Part shown: one piece after another, positions 1-7,885 of the stretch
Layout: the number at the start of each line of letters is the position of its first letter
How positions within the stretch are numbered: position 1 is the stretch's first letter
NCBI GenBank assembly: GCA_023135745.1
Contig: JAGLSM010000042.1
Span: forward strand, 1-9,696
DNA length: 9,696 nucleotides
Reading direction: 5' to 3'
Source of the DNA: Spirochaetota bacterium
GTDB taxonomy: Bacteria > Spirochaetota > JAGLSM01
Program-made: the position numbers and the translations under genes
Notes under the pieces: model-generated
Databases searched by the model: none
What the model was told of the DNA's origin: nothing
The model's input: the letters and a program-made list of their open reading frames with translations, nothing else

Positions 1-378
1 CCTGGCATCGTCTTCAAAAGGACCTCGACCCATACTATCGCTGTCAATGTAAATATCTCCATACTTTCCTTCGAAGAATGCAGAACTACGGATAAGAAAG
101 ACTTCTATATCATCTATTATATATTTATATATGCCGGCATTGAATGACTTGCCGGCAAATAGAACATCTAATTTTCCCACTAAGGCAGGAATACAGTCTA
201 TTACTGAATAATATGGAATGCAAATTTTTGTATTGATGCCTGCCTTGCTAATAGCATGTGACAACTCCCAAACAACATCTCCAAGACCGCCAACCTTTGC
301 AAGCCCTCTGCACTCGCTTGCAACCATTAAAACATTTAGGTCTTGCCGGTTATTCAAACCAGATATCAATTCTTCCAT
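1..378 (-). CDS. glgA: Glycogen/starch synthase, GT5 family (GlgA-like), N-terminal part
   Basis: Only the first 126 codons are in the window; the frame is open to the left edge. GT5 enzymes transfer glucose from ADP-glucose (some use UDP-glucose) to the non-reducing end of an alpha-1,4-glucan in the cytoplasm. Seen here: an N-terminal beta strand LNVLMVASE (residues 14-22), then KVGGLGDV (28-35), the nucleotide-sugar and glucan-synthase signature of GT5, then a second Rossmann strand KICIPYY, and later YGDIYID and GPFEDDA near the end, where GlgA has its YGD and aspartate-rich segments. The start chosen is an ATG at 378, inside the end of the upstream phosphorylase (29-nt overlap), with a weak AAGGTG about 13 nt before it. 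TTG codons at 369 and 357 are alternatives, and an internal ATG at 327 would cut into the first strand. The stretch between VASE and KVGG reads CRGLA instead of the common APFA type, so this is a divergent member. Overlap with the phosphorylase suggests translational coupling. Family assignment is firm; the exact donor and product are inferred. Confidence 0.85.
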   Translation of the reverse strand, partial: MEELISGLNNRQDLNVLMVASECRGLAKVGGLGDVVWELSHAISKAGINTKICIPYYSVIDCIPALVGKLDVLFAGKSFNAGIYKYIIDDIEVFLIRSSAFFEGKYGDIYIDSDSMGRGPFEDDAR

Positions 379-3300
379 AAGAACCGGCACGCACCTTACC
401 GGCATGCGGATATGTAATTATTGGGCCAAGGATATCAGTCTCATTACCATCTCTTTCAGTTAAAACAATATTTTTTATTTTTGGAGCTTTTTCACCATAG
501 GTATCATTTCTTTTTGAATTATGATAAACAACAAGAGTATTTCCAAGAAAATTAAGACAAAAAGTTCCCATAGGTAAATGAACTTCATCATCTCCATATT
601 CGTTGTAATGAAGCAGTATCTTTTCTTTTTCTGAGAAAAGCCATCCCGGAAGTGTCGGATTTAATATAAGCTCAAGCTTACCTTTTTTATTAAGATAAAA
701 AGGCGCCTTACCAAAAGTCATCATAAGAAGTATATGGTAAAACTCAGCAGTAGAGCCGCTTAATCTGGCAACATATCCGGATCCATGGTCTTCTGTATCA
801 GGGTTGACAGAACTAACGATAAAGGATGAATTCTCAAATATACTTCTACCGTATACTTCAGGATCAAAAAACGGAACCATCCCTGTTTTTATGTCGGTAA
901 AAAATTCATTGTACAAACCGCTTTCAAGCAATGACAGAAGATATTTATACTGCATATGCAGAAAAATAGATTCATTTTCAAGCCATCCCGGGGTAAAAAC
1001 CCGTGCTCGTCCAATACCAAGAGGACAGGATTTTAAGGACCCATTTACCTTATACATACCAAGTTTTTTATCATATAATTCCGAAGCCCTTACAGATTTA
1101 TATATATCTTGAGCTTTCGCCGGATTACTTTCAGCTTTTAAAAGATGCATTTGACATTCAAGAAAAGGAGGCAAAGTCTCCTGTTTGAATTTTTTAACAT
1201 ATATACACTTATCAATATTTAAATCTTCGTTTAATTTATTCCCATCAGGCTCTTTATCACTACTAAATTCATATTTTTCCACATGATTTATAAAGTATGT
1301 ATTATGGATCTTTAATTTTTTATTATATCCCCTGTCAATAGCACGGGTCAGCTTATTCAATCCAGCAGTTAAAAAGGCCTCAATCTCTTTAAGAGTAATA
1401 CTCTTCTCAACACCGGTTATACCAAACATAATCATATGTCTGTATTTTTCCTTTGCTGAAACTGTATTCTGCCAATATTTAAAATTGGAATCATCATTAT
1501 ATTTTTTAAGATTTTTTCTAAGCGCTTCTTTTACAGTTTCATAAAAGCCGCAAATTTCCTCAGGCATATCAATGGTTTTAATGTCAGCAGCATAGTTATC
1601 AATCCATTTTAACAGTTTTGAGACCAGTCTTTTCAACTCTATTGTCTCAGGAAGAGATGATCCAAACAAAGCCGGTAAACCATTCATTGCATCATTCCAC
1701 CCCGGTTTATCTGCTTCCATTTCAATCCCGATGCCATGGGCATCCAAAGTCGCAAGCTTATTAATTGTTAAAGTCATAAGCTTTGCAAACAAGAAAGTAT
1801 GATATATTTTGCCGGATTTTGTTCTTACCTTATTTTTCTCACCATGCCGTTCTTCAATAATCCTAAGTTTCTCATCATTAGATCTAACTGAATGAAGCTG
1901 AGCCGGCACACCTTCATGTATTACATACTTTTCACTTCTTGGGACTATATAATAAGCACTGTCGAAGTAACTAAAAGACATTTCTGAAAATAAAAGCTCT
2001 CCCATTTTATCAGGAAACAAACCTTCATAACTTTCAATTAAATCAATATTATAAAACCAGTGGTCAACCCAAAAACCTTCATGATGAGAAGCACTCTCCT
2101 CTTTTCGGCTGTGAATTATAACCGCGCTGATGAATTTATACAAAGAAACCGCAAGAGATATATCATTATCCTTAACAAAACTTATAAGATTATGCGGAAG
2201 AAACGGTTTTTCTAAAAAATCAAGAAGTCTTGCCCCATTGTCTCCGGGAACAAGGCTGAGTAATGTCTTATCATTTTTAACAGTGCTTTCATAAATATAA
2301 ACAAGCCCCTTAATAACTAAAGGGTTATGTCCGTCAAGCTGCATGAGATTAAGAAAATAGTGAATATTTGAAAAACCTACATCAACGTTAAACCACAGAT
2401 CATTTCTCCGGTTTTGATTTATATCCCTGAAGTTCCCGTTCCCTTGTGAAAAATATGTGGGCATAAGAAGAAAATCATTATAATCTCTCTCAAGATCTCC
2501 ATGTTTTCTTGAATATACATAAAGGACCTCTTTTTCATCCTTGTACTTCATCGTTACCGGATAACCGCCTCTTAGAATATTATCAAGAAAAGTCTGTCTG
2601 GCATATGCGTCGAATTCACTTGAATTAGAACTCATAAACACCTTTGACATTAATGCTGTTAATATATGATCATTCTCAATTGATTTTTCTACAAAAAATG
2701 ACTTATTCTCAAATTTTGGGATTAACGCGTTTAACTCCTCAAGAGTCTCCGCGTGACCTGTAAGGGAATAAATCGTCTTATCTTCTAAATGAGTAAGCTT
2801 CATCTTTGTATAAGACATTGCCGCCGGAGTCCTGTTTTCAAAATGCTGGACTGAATCAATGTCAAAAGAAGGATCCATAAAACCATAAGGGTATGCATAG
2901 TCCCAAGAATGTTTAAATATAAGTCTTGGATCAATTACATTCTTCAGTTTTTCAACTTTGTCTTTCTCTTCTGTAAACGCAAAATAAAAATTTCCACTGT
3001 AGACAGGTGTTACCTTTGAAGAATCTTCCGTACCAACAACTACCCTGTAAAAGGGAGCATTATTCTCAATATTTTCAACATAGGTCCATGCTTCAATAGT
3101 ACGGCTCATCTTTTTTAAGATATATTCAGATATACCAAAGGGTATCATAGCCGGAAAGCCATCTATAATTTCCATCTCAATATCTGAATTGCCTATATTT
3201 TTTATTGTAACTTCCCGGGCTAAAGCAGCTACAGGCTCATTAGGTATAGTAAAATACCTGACTTGAATCTCCAGATTAAGAGAAACATTGGTCTCCCTTA

Positions 3301-3688
3301 TTGTCAGATCGTAAGGGCTTATAGTCATAATATTTTCAGTGTCAAAATCAGCTTTATAGTCATTTTGCTGAAATGGCTCATAAAATCCGGTTTTACCGGC
3401 TTTTTTATACTTTATTAAAGTTCTAAACCCATGCGTATGTACAAGGCCATAAGCTTTATTTGCCGGTAAAAATTCCATTATTGAACTATTTTTACTCTCA
3501 ACACCAAAACTGGAAACACACTGACCTCTGTTTACATAAAAACACCAAAGAGGGATACCCATTAAACCGGCTATCCCGGGAAAAAAGCTTGAAAAGGCTT
3601 TAGCTTTATTGTAGTTATGGATTTGAAACTTGGCTTCTCCATTGTTATTTATAACATACTTAACTTTTTTATTATCAATTTGACCCAT
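350..3688 (-). CDS. Long inverting beta-glucan oligosaccharide phosphorylase (GH94/GH161 type), 1112 aa
   Basis: Probably a cytoplasmic phosphorylase that removes glucose from the end of a beta-gluco-oligosaccharide with inorganic phosphate, giving alpha-glucose 1-phosphate. There is no signal peptide or membrane segment. An N-terminal beta-sandwich region carries FYVNRGQ and EFLPANKAY (within about residues 50-80). The helical barrel holds FRDINQNRRNDLWF near 420-433 and DKPGWNDAMNGLP, whose Asp666 sits where GH94 enzymes keep the general acid. A C-terminal part has DHGSGYVARLSGSTAEF (about 967-983), where Ser977-Gly978 resembles the phosphate-binding Thr/Ser-Gly of the clan. At 1112 aa it is far longer than cellobiose phosphorylase (about 800). 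It matches the size of GH161 beta-1,3-oligoglucan phosphorylases and of GH94 1,2-beta-oligoglucan phosphorylases. The neighbouring laminaribiose-phosphorylase-like gene favours beta-1,3, but I cannot exclude beta-1,2. Automatic annotation often calls such proteins cellobiose phosphorylase, which the length argues against. The ATG at 3688 is preceded by AAGGAG. Confidence 0.8.
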   Translation of the reverse strand: MGQIDNKKVKYVINNNGEAKFQIHNYNKAKAFSSFFPGIAGLMGIPLWCFYVNRGQCVSSFGVESKNSSIMEFLPANKAYGLVHTHGFRTLIKYKKAGKTGFYEPFQQNDYKADFDTENIMTISPYDLTIRETNVSLNLEIQVRYFTIPNEPVAALAREVTIKNIGNSDIEMEIIDGFPAMIPFGISEYILKKMSRTIEAWTYVENIENNAPFYRVVVGTEDSSKVTPVYSGNFYFAFTEEKDKVEKLKNVIDPRLIFKHSWDYAYPYGFMDPSFDIDSVQHFENRTPAAMSYTKMKLTHLEDKTIYSLTGHAETLEELNALIPKFENKSFFVEKSIENDHILTALMSKVFMSSNSSEFDAYARQTFLDNILRGGYPVTMKYKDEKEVLYVYSRKHGDLERDYNDFLLMPTYFSQGNGNFRDINQNRRNDLWFNVDVGFSNIHYFLNLMQLDGHNPLVIKGLVYIYESTVKNDKTLLSLVPGDNGARLLDFLEKPFLPHNLISFVKDNDISLAVSLYKFISAVIIHSRKEESASHHEGFWVDHWFYNIDLIESYEGLFPDKMGELLFSEMSFSYFDSAYYIVPRSEKYVIHEGVPAQLHSVRSNDEKLRIIEERHGEKNKVRTKSGKIYHTFLFAKLMTLTINKLATLDAHGIGIEMEADKPGWNDAMNGLPALFGSSLPETIELKRLVSKLLKWIDNYAADIKTIDMPEEICGFYETVKEALRKNLKKYNDDSNFKYWQNTVSAKEKYRHMIMFGITGVEKSITLKEIEAFLTAGLNKLTRAIDRGYNKKLKIHNTYFINHVEKYEFSSDKEPDGNKLNEDLNIDKCIYVKKFKQETLPPFLECQMHLLKAESNPAKAQDIYKSVRASELYDKKLGMYKVNGSLKSCPLGIGRARVFTPGWLENESIFLHMQYKYLLSLLESGLYNEFFTDIKTGMVPFFDPEVYGRSIFENSSFIVSSVNPDTEDHGSGYVARLSGSTAEFYHILLMMTFGKAPFYLNKKGKLELILNPTLPGWLFSEKEKILLHYNEYGDDEVHLPMGTFCLNFLGNTLVVYHNSKRNDTYGEKAPKIKNIVLTERDGNETDILGPIITYPHAGKVRAGSYGRIDIWFE

Positions 3689-3700
3689 TATTTAAAATAT

Positions 3701-3706
3701 CTCCTT
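3701..3706 (-). promoter_or_regulatory. Ribosome binding site of the 1112-aa phosphorylase
   Basis: AAGGAG on the minus strand is the best Shine-Dalgarno match seen in the window. It lies about 12 nt before the ATG at 3688, slightly far but usable, and it fixes that start. It sits in the 60-nt gap after the GH94 gene, the longest gap of the operon. No clear -10/-35 pair is visible there. Confidence 0.65.
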
Positions 3707-3748
3707 AAGAGGCACAACAATCATTATTAATGACATGGAAAATACAGC

Positions 3749-6508
3749 TTACAATAAATCCAGTATAATATCAAAGGTATTTATTTTTTCCGAAATGGTC
3801 AATTTCTTAAATTCTTCCTTTGGAATAATGATTGTCTTATTATCAGAAATATAACTATTGGATTGTTTCCCATTAATTATTAGATCTGTAATTTTATATT
3901 CATTATAACTTAAATTTTGTTTGTTTATATATCTTACATTTAGATCTTTTGAATCAAAGACCGTATTGACTGACGCCATATTTTGATCGTCAAACTGTTC
4001 AGATACTAATTTGGGCTGTATAATAAGGTCGCCCAGTGATCCGCGTATACCATACATATCCTGCAGAACAGTCAAGATTAACCAGCTTGCAGAACCGGTA
4101 AGGTATGTATATAAACCTTTTCCGTCAGGAGAAAAATACTCCGGAATTCCCGGATATATCTTTGCTTTTTCTGTATCCATACTCAAATCATACAGTGATT
4201 TAAATACCTCATAACCCTCATTGACAAAACCTCTTTTATACAGCGCATTCAGGAACATTACAACCATATGTGAAAATGTAGCACCATTTTCTTTTTCCCC
4301 GTATGCAAAAGCAAACACTCTTCCAAAATTAAGCTTATTATCCTGTAAGGGGGTATTGAGTCTATACCCTCCGTTATCGGGATCCTTTAAATAATCTTTG
4401 CAGGATTTATAAACTTTTTTAATCTCCTCTTCATCAGCAAGTCCCGACATCAGAGGAAAAACCTGTCCTGTTAAGTTAATAATAACTCCCCCGTCAAACT
4501 CGCCGTCAACCCTCTCTCCATCATTATTATAGTAGCTGTTGAAAAAACCATGTCCATCTTTTGTTTTAATCCATTGCTCAGACTTAATATTATTAAATAT
4601 CCATTCACCTTTTCTTCTAAGATCAGATGCAAGATCATCAATATTAAGACTAACTTTTTCCCCGCTTAACCCCGCGGCTGTCTTATTAAAATACTCTTCC
4701 AGTTTTTTCTTTTTATATTCTATACTATCATAATTATCTGTAGAATTTATACTATCGAGTAAAACAATCAGCTCTTCAAAAACATCAATCGTCTTTATGC
4801 CTTTCTTTTCCTTTATAGTTAAAAGTAAATTTGAAATATCCAGTAAATTACCCCCATAAAAGGCAGTGAAGGCCACACTCTCCCCTCTATCAGAAGCCTG
4901 ATCAATTGCGTCATTCCAGTCCGCGTCTTCCAATCTTATAATATTGTGTTCTCCAACATTAAAAAAACTGATAAGATGCTGTACTAAAAGATGTTCAAGA
5001 ACACTTCCTTTATATACATTTCCACTTTTGGCTTTAAGCAACGTACCGTCTGAAAATATCCATTTATCGTCTCTATCTGCTGCTCTTCTAATCTGGGCAT
5101 CACGAAAATAAGCCTGTTTTTCAAAAAGCATATCAAAATCACCTGTTTGATCTATGTAGAGCCTGGTTGTAAGGTAAGGCCAGCTGCCGTGATCCATCCA
5201 AACTCTGGCAATATTATTGCGATCCGCGATAAATTCACCGGGAGCATTCCCAATTATTGTTGCGTTTGTCCCGTCAATTCTGATACCGCCAAAATTATTA
5301 ACAAGAAAGTCTCTAACATTTTCAGGGTTAAACAGCAGAAGAGATAAGAGGTCCTGCCATAAGTCACGCCAGCCTCTGCCTCCTTTACCATAATCATGAT
5401 AAGGCAAAAACGAATTCCCGAAGAGTTTTCTGAAAACCGGTTGTATACTGACCCACTTCATCCAGTTTGAAAAATCCTTCAAACCCGACTGAAAACTGAT
5501 CAGTTCCGCTTTTTTGTTCCAGAATTCTTTTGTTGTATTAAGAGCCTCTTCAACTTTAACAGAAGTATTATACTTTTTCATAATATCAGATAGATTGTTT
5601 TTCTCGTCACCTATACCTATTATTAAAATATAGTCCTTTGAAGCACCTTTCTTTAAAGTCTGTTTTTGAAATCGAAGCGCTGCAACATACTCTCTACCTT
5701 CCAGAGATGTCTCATCAATATTTCCTGCCGGTTGATTTTTTACAACCGCTTCCGGCCACTCAAGACTACCTCCGTCCCCGATGAATTTTTCAATATCAAC
5801 AAAAAAACCTTCAGGCAATCTAGAATCACCATCTGTACCCAGGACAAAATAAGAAGTATTATTAAAACGGTGTCCTGTCTCATCAAAAATAATATTCGGC
5901 TTCATGGATATTCCTTCAGGATAAAGCCTTAATCTGTTTAATAAAGAAGTCACATGTCTATGATCTCTGAGATTTTCCGCTGATCTTCCGTACATTGGAA
6001 TTACAGAAGTAGGTGTAAATGATATTGAAGTGTCAGAAATATTTTTTATTTTTATCTTCATTATTTCAACATTATCTTCAAGCGGGACAAAACTTAAAAC
6101 CTCTGATTCTATGCCGATCTTCAAATCTTTATATGTAAGTTTATGCCATAAAAATCCTGCCTCAAGACTCCTGAATACATTATTATCATTTTCAAAAACT
6201 TCCGATTTTTGGATTAGTGAATTTCCCACAGCAGACCAGGAACCCTGCTCTTCTATATGCAGCCAGAAATTCCTGGCAGCCCTTGAATTATGAAGATCCA
6301 TCATTGAAACAGGCATCATTAAAAAATTATTATGCCCTGTCTTAATATCCCCATGAAGCGCGGGAGTTATTGAAGACATTATACCTTTTTCATTACATAA
6401 CGGAAAATAAAGTTCATTTATAGGACCCGGATTATCCCATTTAAAACTCGCGTTATCATCAATAAATTGCCATCCGGCATTCTTTTTTTCTGCCATTTTC
6501 ATTACCAT
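3749..6508 (-). CDS. GH94 phosphorylase, laminaribiose phosphorylase-like, about 919 aa
   Basis: Inverting disaccharide phosphorylase, probably cytoplasmic (no signal peptide): beta-glucosyl-glucose plus phosphate gives alpha-glucose 1-phosphate plus glucose. Counting from the ATG at 6508, the N-terminal beta-sandwich includes ELYFPLCNE and LHGDIKTGHNNFLMMPVS. The catalytic barrel has GRGWRDLWQDLL (from 377), RIDGTNATIIG and EFIADRNNIARVWMDHG (roughly 405-440), and EDADWNDAID with Asp533 as the expected general acid. Further on come FSHMVVMF (His747) and YLTGSASW with Thr804-Gly805, matching the His and Thr-Gly that bind phosphate in cellobiose phosphorylase. The end, after GDLIIQPKL, is a small beta domain. 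The length of about 910-920 fits laminaribiose phosphorylases better than cellobiose (about 800) or cellodextrin (about 980-1000) enzymes; the linkage is inferred. The start is uncertain: TTG 6514 and ATG 6508, 6502 and 6496 are all in frame and none has a good Shine-Dalgarno. It follows the GH1 gene by about 25 nt. Confidence 0.82.
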   Translation of the reverse strand: MVMKMAEKKNAGWQFIDDNASFKWDNPGPINELYFPLCNEKGIMSSITPALHGDIKTGHNNFLMMPVSMMDLHNSRAARNFWLHIEEQGSWSAVGNSLIQKSEVFENDNNVFRSLEAGFLWHKLTYKDLKIGIESEVLSFVPLEDNVEIMKIKIKNISDTSISFTPTSVIPMYGRSAENLRDHRHVTSLLNRLRLYPEGISMKPNIIFDETGHRFNNTSYFVLGTDGDSRLPEGFFVDIEKFIGDGGSLEWPEAVVKNQPAGNIDETSLEGREYVAALRFQKQTLKKGASKDYILIIGIGDEKNNLSDIMKKYNTSVKVEEALNTTKEFWNKKAELISFQSGLKDFSNWMKWVSIQPVFRKLFGNSFLPYHDYGKGGRGWRDLWQDLLSLLLFNPENVRDFLVNNFGGIRIDGTNATIIGNAPGEFIADRNNIARVWMDHGSWPYLTTRLYIDQTGDFDMLFEKQAYFRDAQIRRAADRDDKWIFSDGTLLKAKSGNVYKGSVLEHLLVQHLISFFNVGEHNIIRLEDADWNDAIDQASDRGESVAFTAFYGGNLLDISNLLLTIKEKKGIKTIDVFEELIVLLDSINSTDNYDSIEYKKKKLEEYFNKTAAGLSGEKVSLNIDDLASDLRRKGEWIFNNIKSEQWIKTKDGHGFFNSYYNNDGERVDGEFDGGVIINLTGQVFPLMSGLADEEEIKKVYKSCKDYLKDPDNGGYRLNTPLQDNKLNFGRVFAFAYGEKENGATFSHMVVMFLNALYKRGFVNEGYEVFKSLYDLSMDTEKAKIYPGIPEYFSPDGKGLYTYLTGSASWLILTVLQDMYGIRGSLGDLIIQPKLVSEQFDDQNMASVNTVFDSKDLNVRYINKQNLSYNEYKITDLIINGKQSNSYISDNKTIIIPKEEFKKLTISEKINTFDIILDLL

Positions 6509-6533
6509 CTTCAAATATTAAATTAGTTTATCT

Positions 6534-7880
6534 CTACAGTATGGAACCGCTTTTAATTACATTTTCATAAAAATAGGAGCTGAGTTTTCTTTGGCGATGC
6601 ATGGTTGAATAATTAACCCTTACAATACCAAACCTCTTAGTAAAACCCCAGTCCCACTCAAAATTATCCATAAAAGACCATACAAAATAACCCTTTAAAT
6701 TAAAACCATCCTGAATTGCTTTTAAAGACATATCTAAATGAGTTCTCAGATATTCAAGTCTGTCCAGATCAAAAATTTCCTCTGACTGGGTTTCATCATC
6801 ATCTGAAGCCATACCATTTTCAGTTAAATATACCGGTATATCACCAAAATATTCTTTTGTATATTTTAGTGCGTAATAGATAGATCTGGGACTGACAGCC
6901 CAATCCATGTCCGTTTTTGGATAACCCTTTGGATAGGGAAGGACTTCGTAAACGTTAACATCATCATGCCTTACAGGAGAACCACCATAAATATTGTACC
7001 CAATAAAATCAACAGGTTCGGCAATTACCTTCATTTCTTCTTCAGTATAATCGGGCATATCAGCACCAAGTTTTTTAATCATCTGCCTGGAATAATTCCC
7101 CTTAAAAAGGGGGAAAAGAATTGCCTGGTTCTTATCCTTAAAGCATTTTGAAGCCGCGTCTATGTCTTTTTTTAAATCTAAAACAGGATAGGTTACAGCT
7201 AAATTTTCAACAATACCTATTTTTACATCAGTATCCGCATTATCCCTTATCGCCCGAACAGCAAGTCCATGTCCGTAAAGAGCATTGTGAATAGTCTGAT
7301 TGACTATTTTTGGCGGCTCTACCTTTGCCGGAGCGTATCTATCAAGTTTATGCGGCAAGACTGTAAAACAGGCTATTTCATTTATCGTCATCCAGTTTTT
7401 AACACGATCTGATAATCTATCTGAAACTATGCCTGCATAATCCGCGAATCTTTTAGACACTTCCTTACTTCGCCAACCGCCATATTTTTTTTCAAGATTA
7501 TCAGGCAGATCCCAGTGAAAAAGTGTAACGTATGGTGTAATACCATTTTCTATAAGTTCATCAATCAGGCGTGAATAAAAGTCAAATCCTTTTGGATTTA
7601 TAGCACCTTCACCTTCAGGAAGGATTCGGGACCATGAAATAGAAAAGCGATAGGCTTTCAACCCAATATCCCGCATCAATTTTACATCATCTTTATATAA
7701 ATGAAAGTGATCGCAGGCAATTTCCCCGGTATGGTTTTCCCTGATTCGTCCCGGCTGCCGGCAAAATACATCCCATGTACTTAACCCTCTTCCGTCCTCA
7801 TCATAAGCACCTTCTATCTGGTAAGCAGAGGTTGCCGCTCCCCAGATAAAGTTTTTAGGGAATGTTCGAAGTGGTTTCAC
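6534..7880 (-). CDS. GH1 beta-glucosidase with NE-Ile in the acid/base motif
   Basis: Retaining beta-glycosidase, cytoplasmic, expected to hydrolyse short imported beta-glucosides to glucose. With a GTG start at 7880 it is 448 aa, the usual size of bacterial GH1. Visible landmarks: FIWGAATSAYQIEGA (Gln21 binds the glycone), FHWDLP, TINEI with acid/base Glu168, YLTENG with nucleophile Glu354, and WSFMDNFEWDWGF with Glu408-Trp409. Glu-Trp at that place, and no S-x-x-K-x-Y loop, argue against a 6-phospho-beta-glucosidase and agree with ABC rather than PTS uptake. The acid/base motif reads N-E-Ile where nearly all characterised GH1 have N-E-Pro. The open frame reaches an ATG at 7928, which would overlap the permease by 43 nt and add 16 residues (with two Cys and basic residues) unlike GH1. 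The GTG has AAAGGGA 8 nt before it and lies 5 nt after the permease stop, so I prefer it. Confidence 0.9.
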   Translation of the reverse strand: MKPLRTFPKNFIWGAATSAYQIEGAYDEDGRGLSTWDVFCRQPGRIRENHTGEIACDHFHLYKDDVKLMRDIGLKAYRFSISWSRILPEGEGAINPKGFDFYSRLIDELIENGITPYVTLFHWDLPDNLEKKYGGWRSKEVSKRFADYAGIVSDRLSDRVKNWMTINEIACFTVLPHKLDRYAPAKVEPPKIVNQTIHNALYGHGLAVRAIRDNADTDVKIGIVENLAVTYPVLDLKKDIDAASKCFKDKNQAILFPLFKGNYSRQMIKKLGADMPDYTEEEMKVIAEPVDFIGYNIYGGSPVRHDDVNVYEVLPYPKGYPKTDMDWAVSPRSIYYALKYTKEYFGDIPVYLTENGMASDDDETQSEEIFDLDRLEYLRTHLDMSLKAIQDGFNLKGYFVWSFMDNFEWDWGFTKRFGIVRVNYSTMHRQRKLSSYFYENVIKSGSIL

Positions 7881-7885
7881 AAAAG

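Noticed and set aside
132..157. Two copies of the palindrome TGCCGGCA spaced 18 bp apart as a possible operator
   Set aside because: They lie inside the GT5 coding region as Ala-Gly type codons, and CCGG cores are common throughout the window.
218..463. Plus-strand frame of 81 aa whose N-terminus (MPALLIACDNS) looks like a lipoprotein signal
   Set aside because: It is wholly antisense to the GT5 start and the phosphorylase end, both well supported, has no clear domain after the first residues, and no ribosome binding site stands out.
3721..3733. Inverted repeat after the GH94 gene as a possible terminator
   Set aside because: The stem is only 5 A/T-rich pairs and is not followed by a T-run on the minus strand; the next gene follows at once.
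6534..7880. GH1 as a 6-phospho-beta-glucosidase of a PTS pathway
   Set aside because: Glu408-Trp409 marks a non-phosphorylated glucoside site, and the neighbours are ABC permeases and phosphorylases, not PTS genes.
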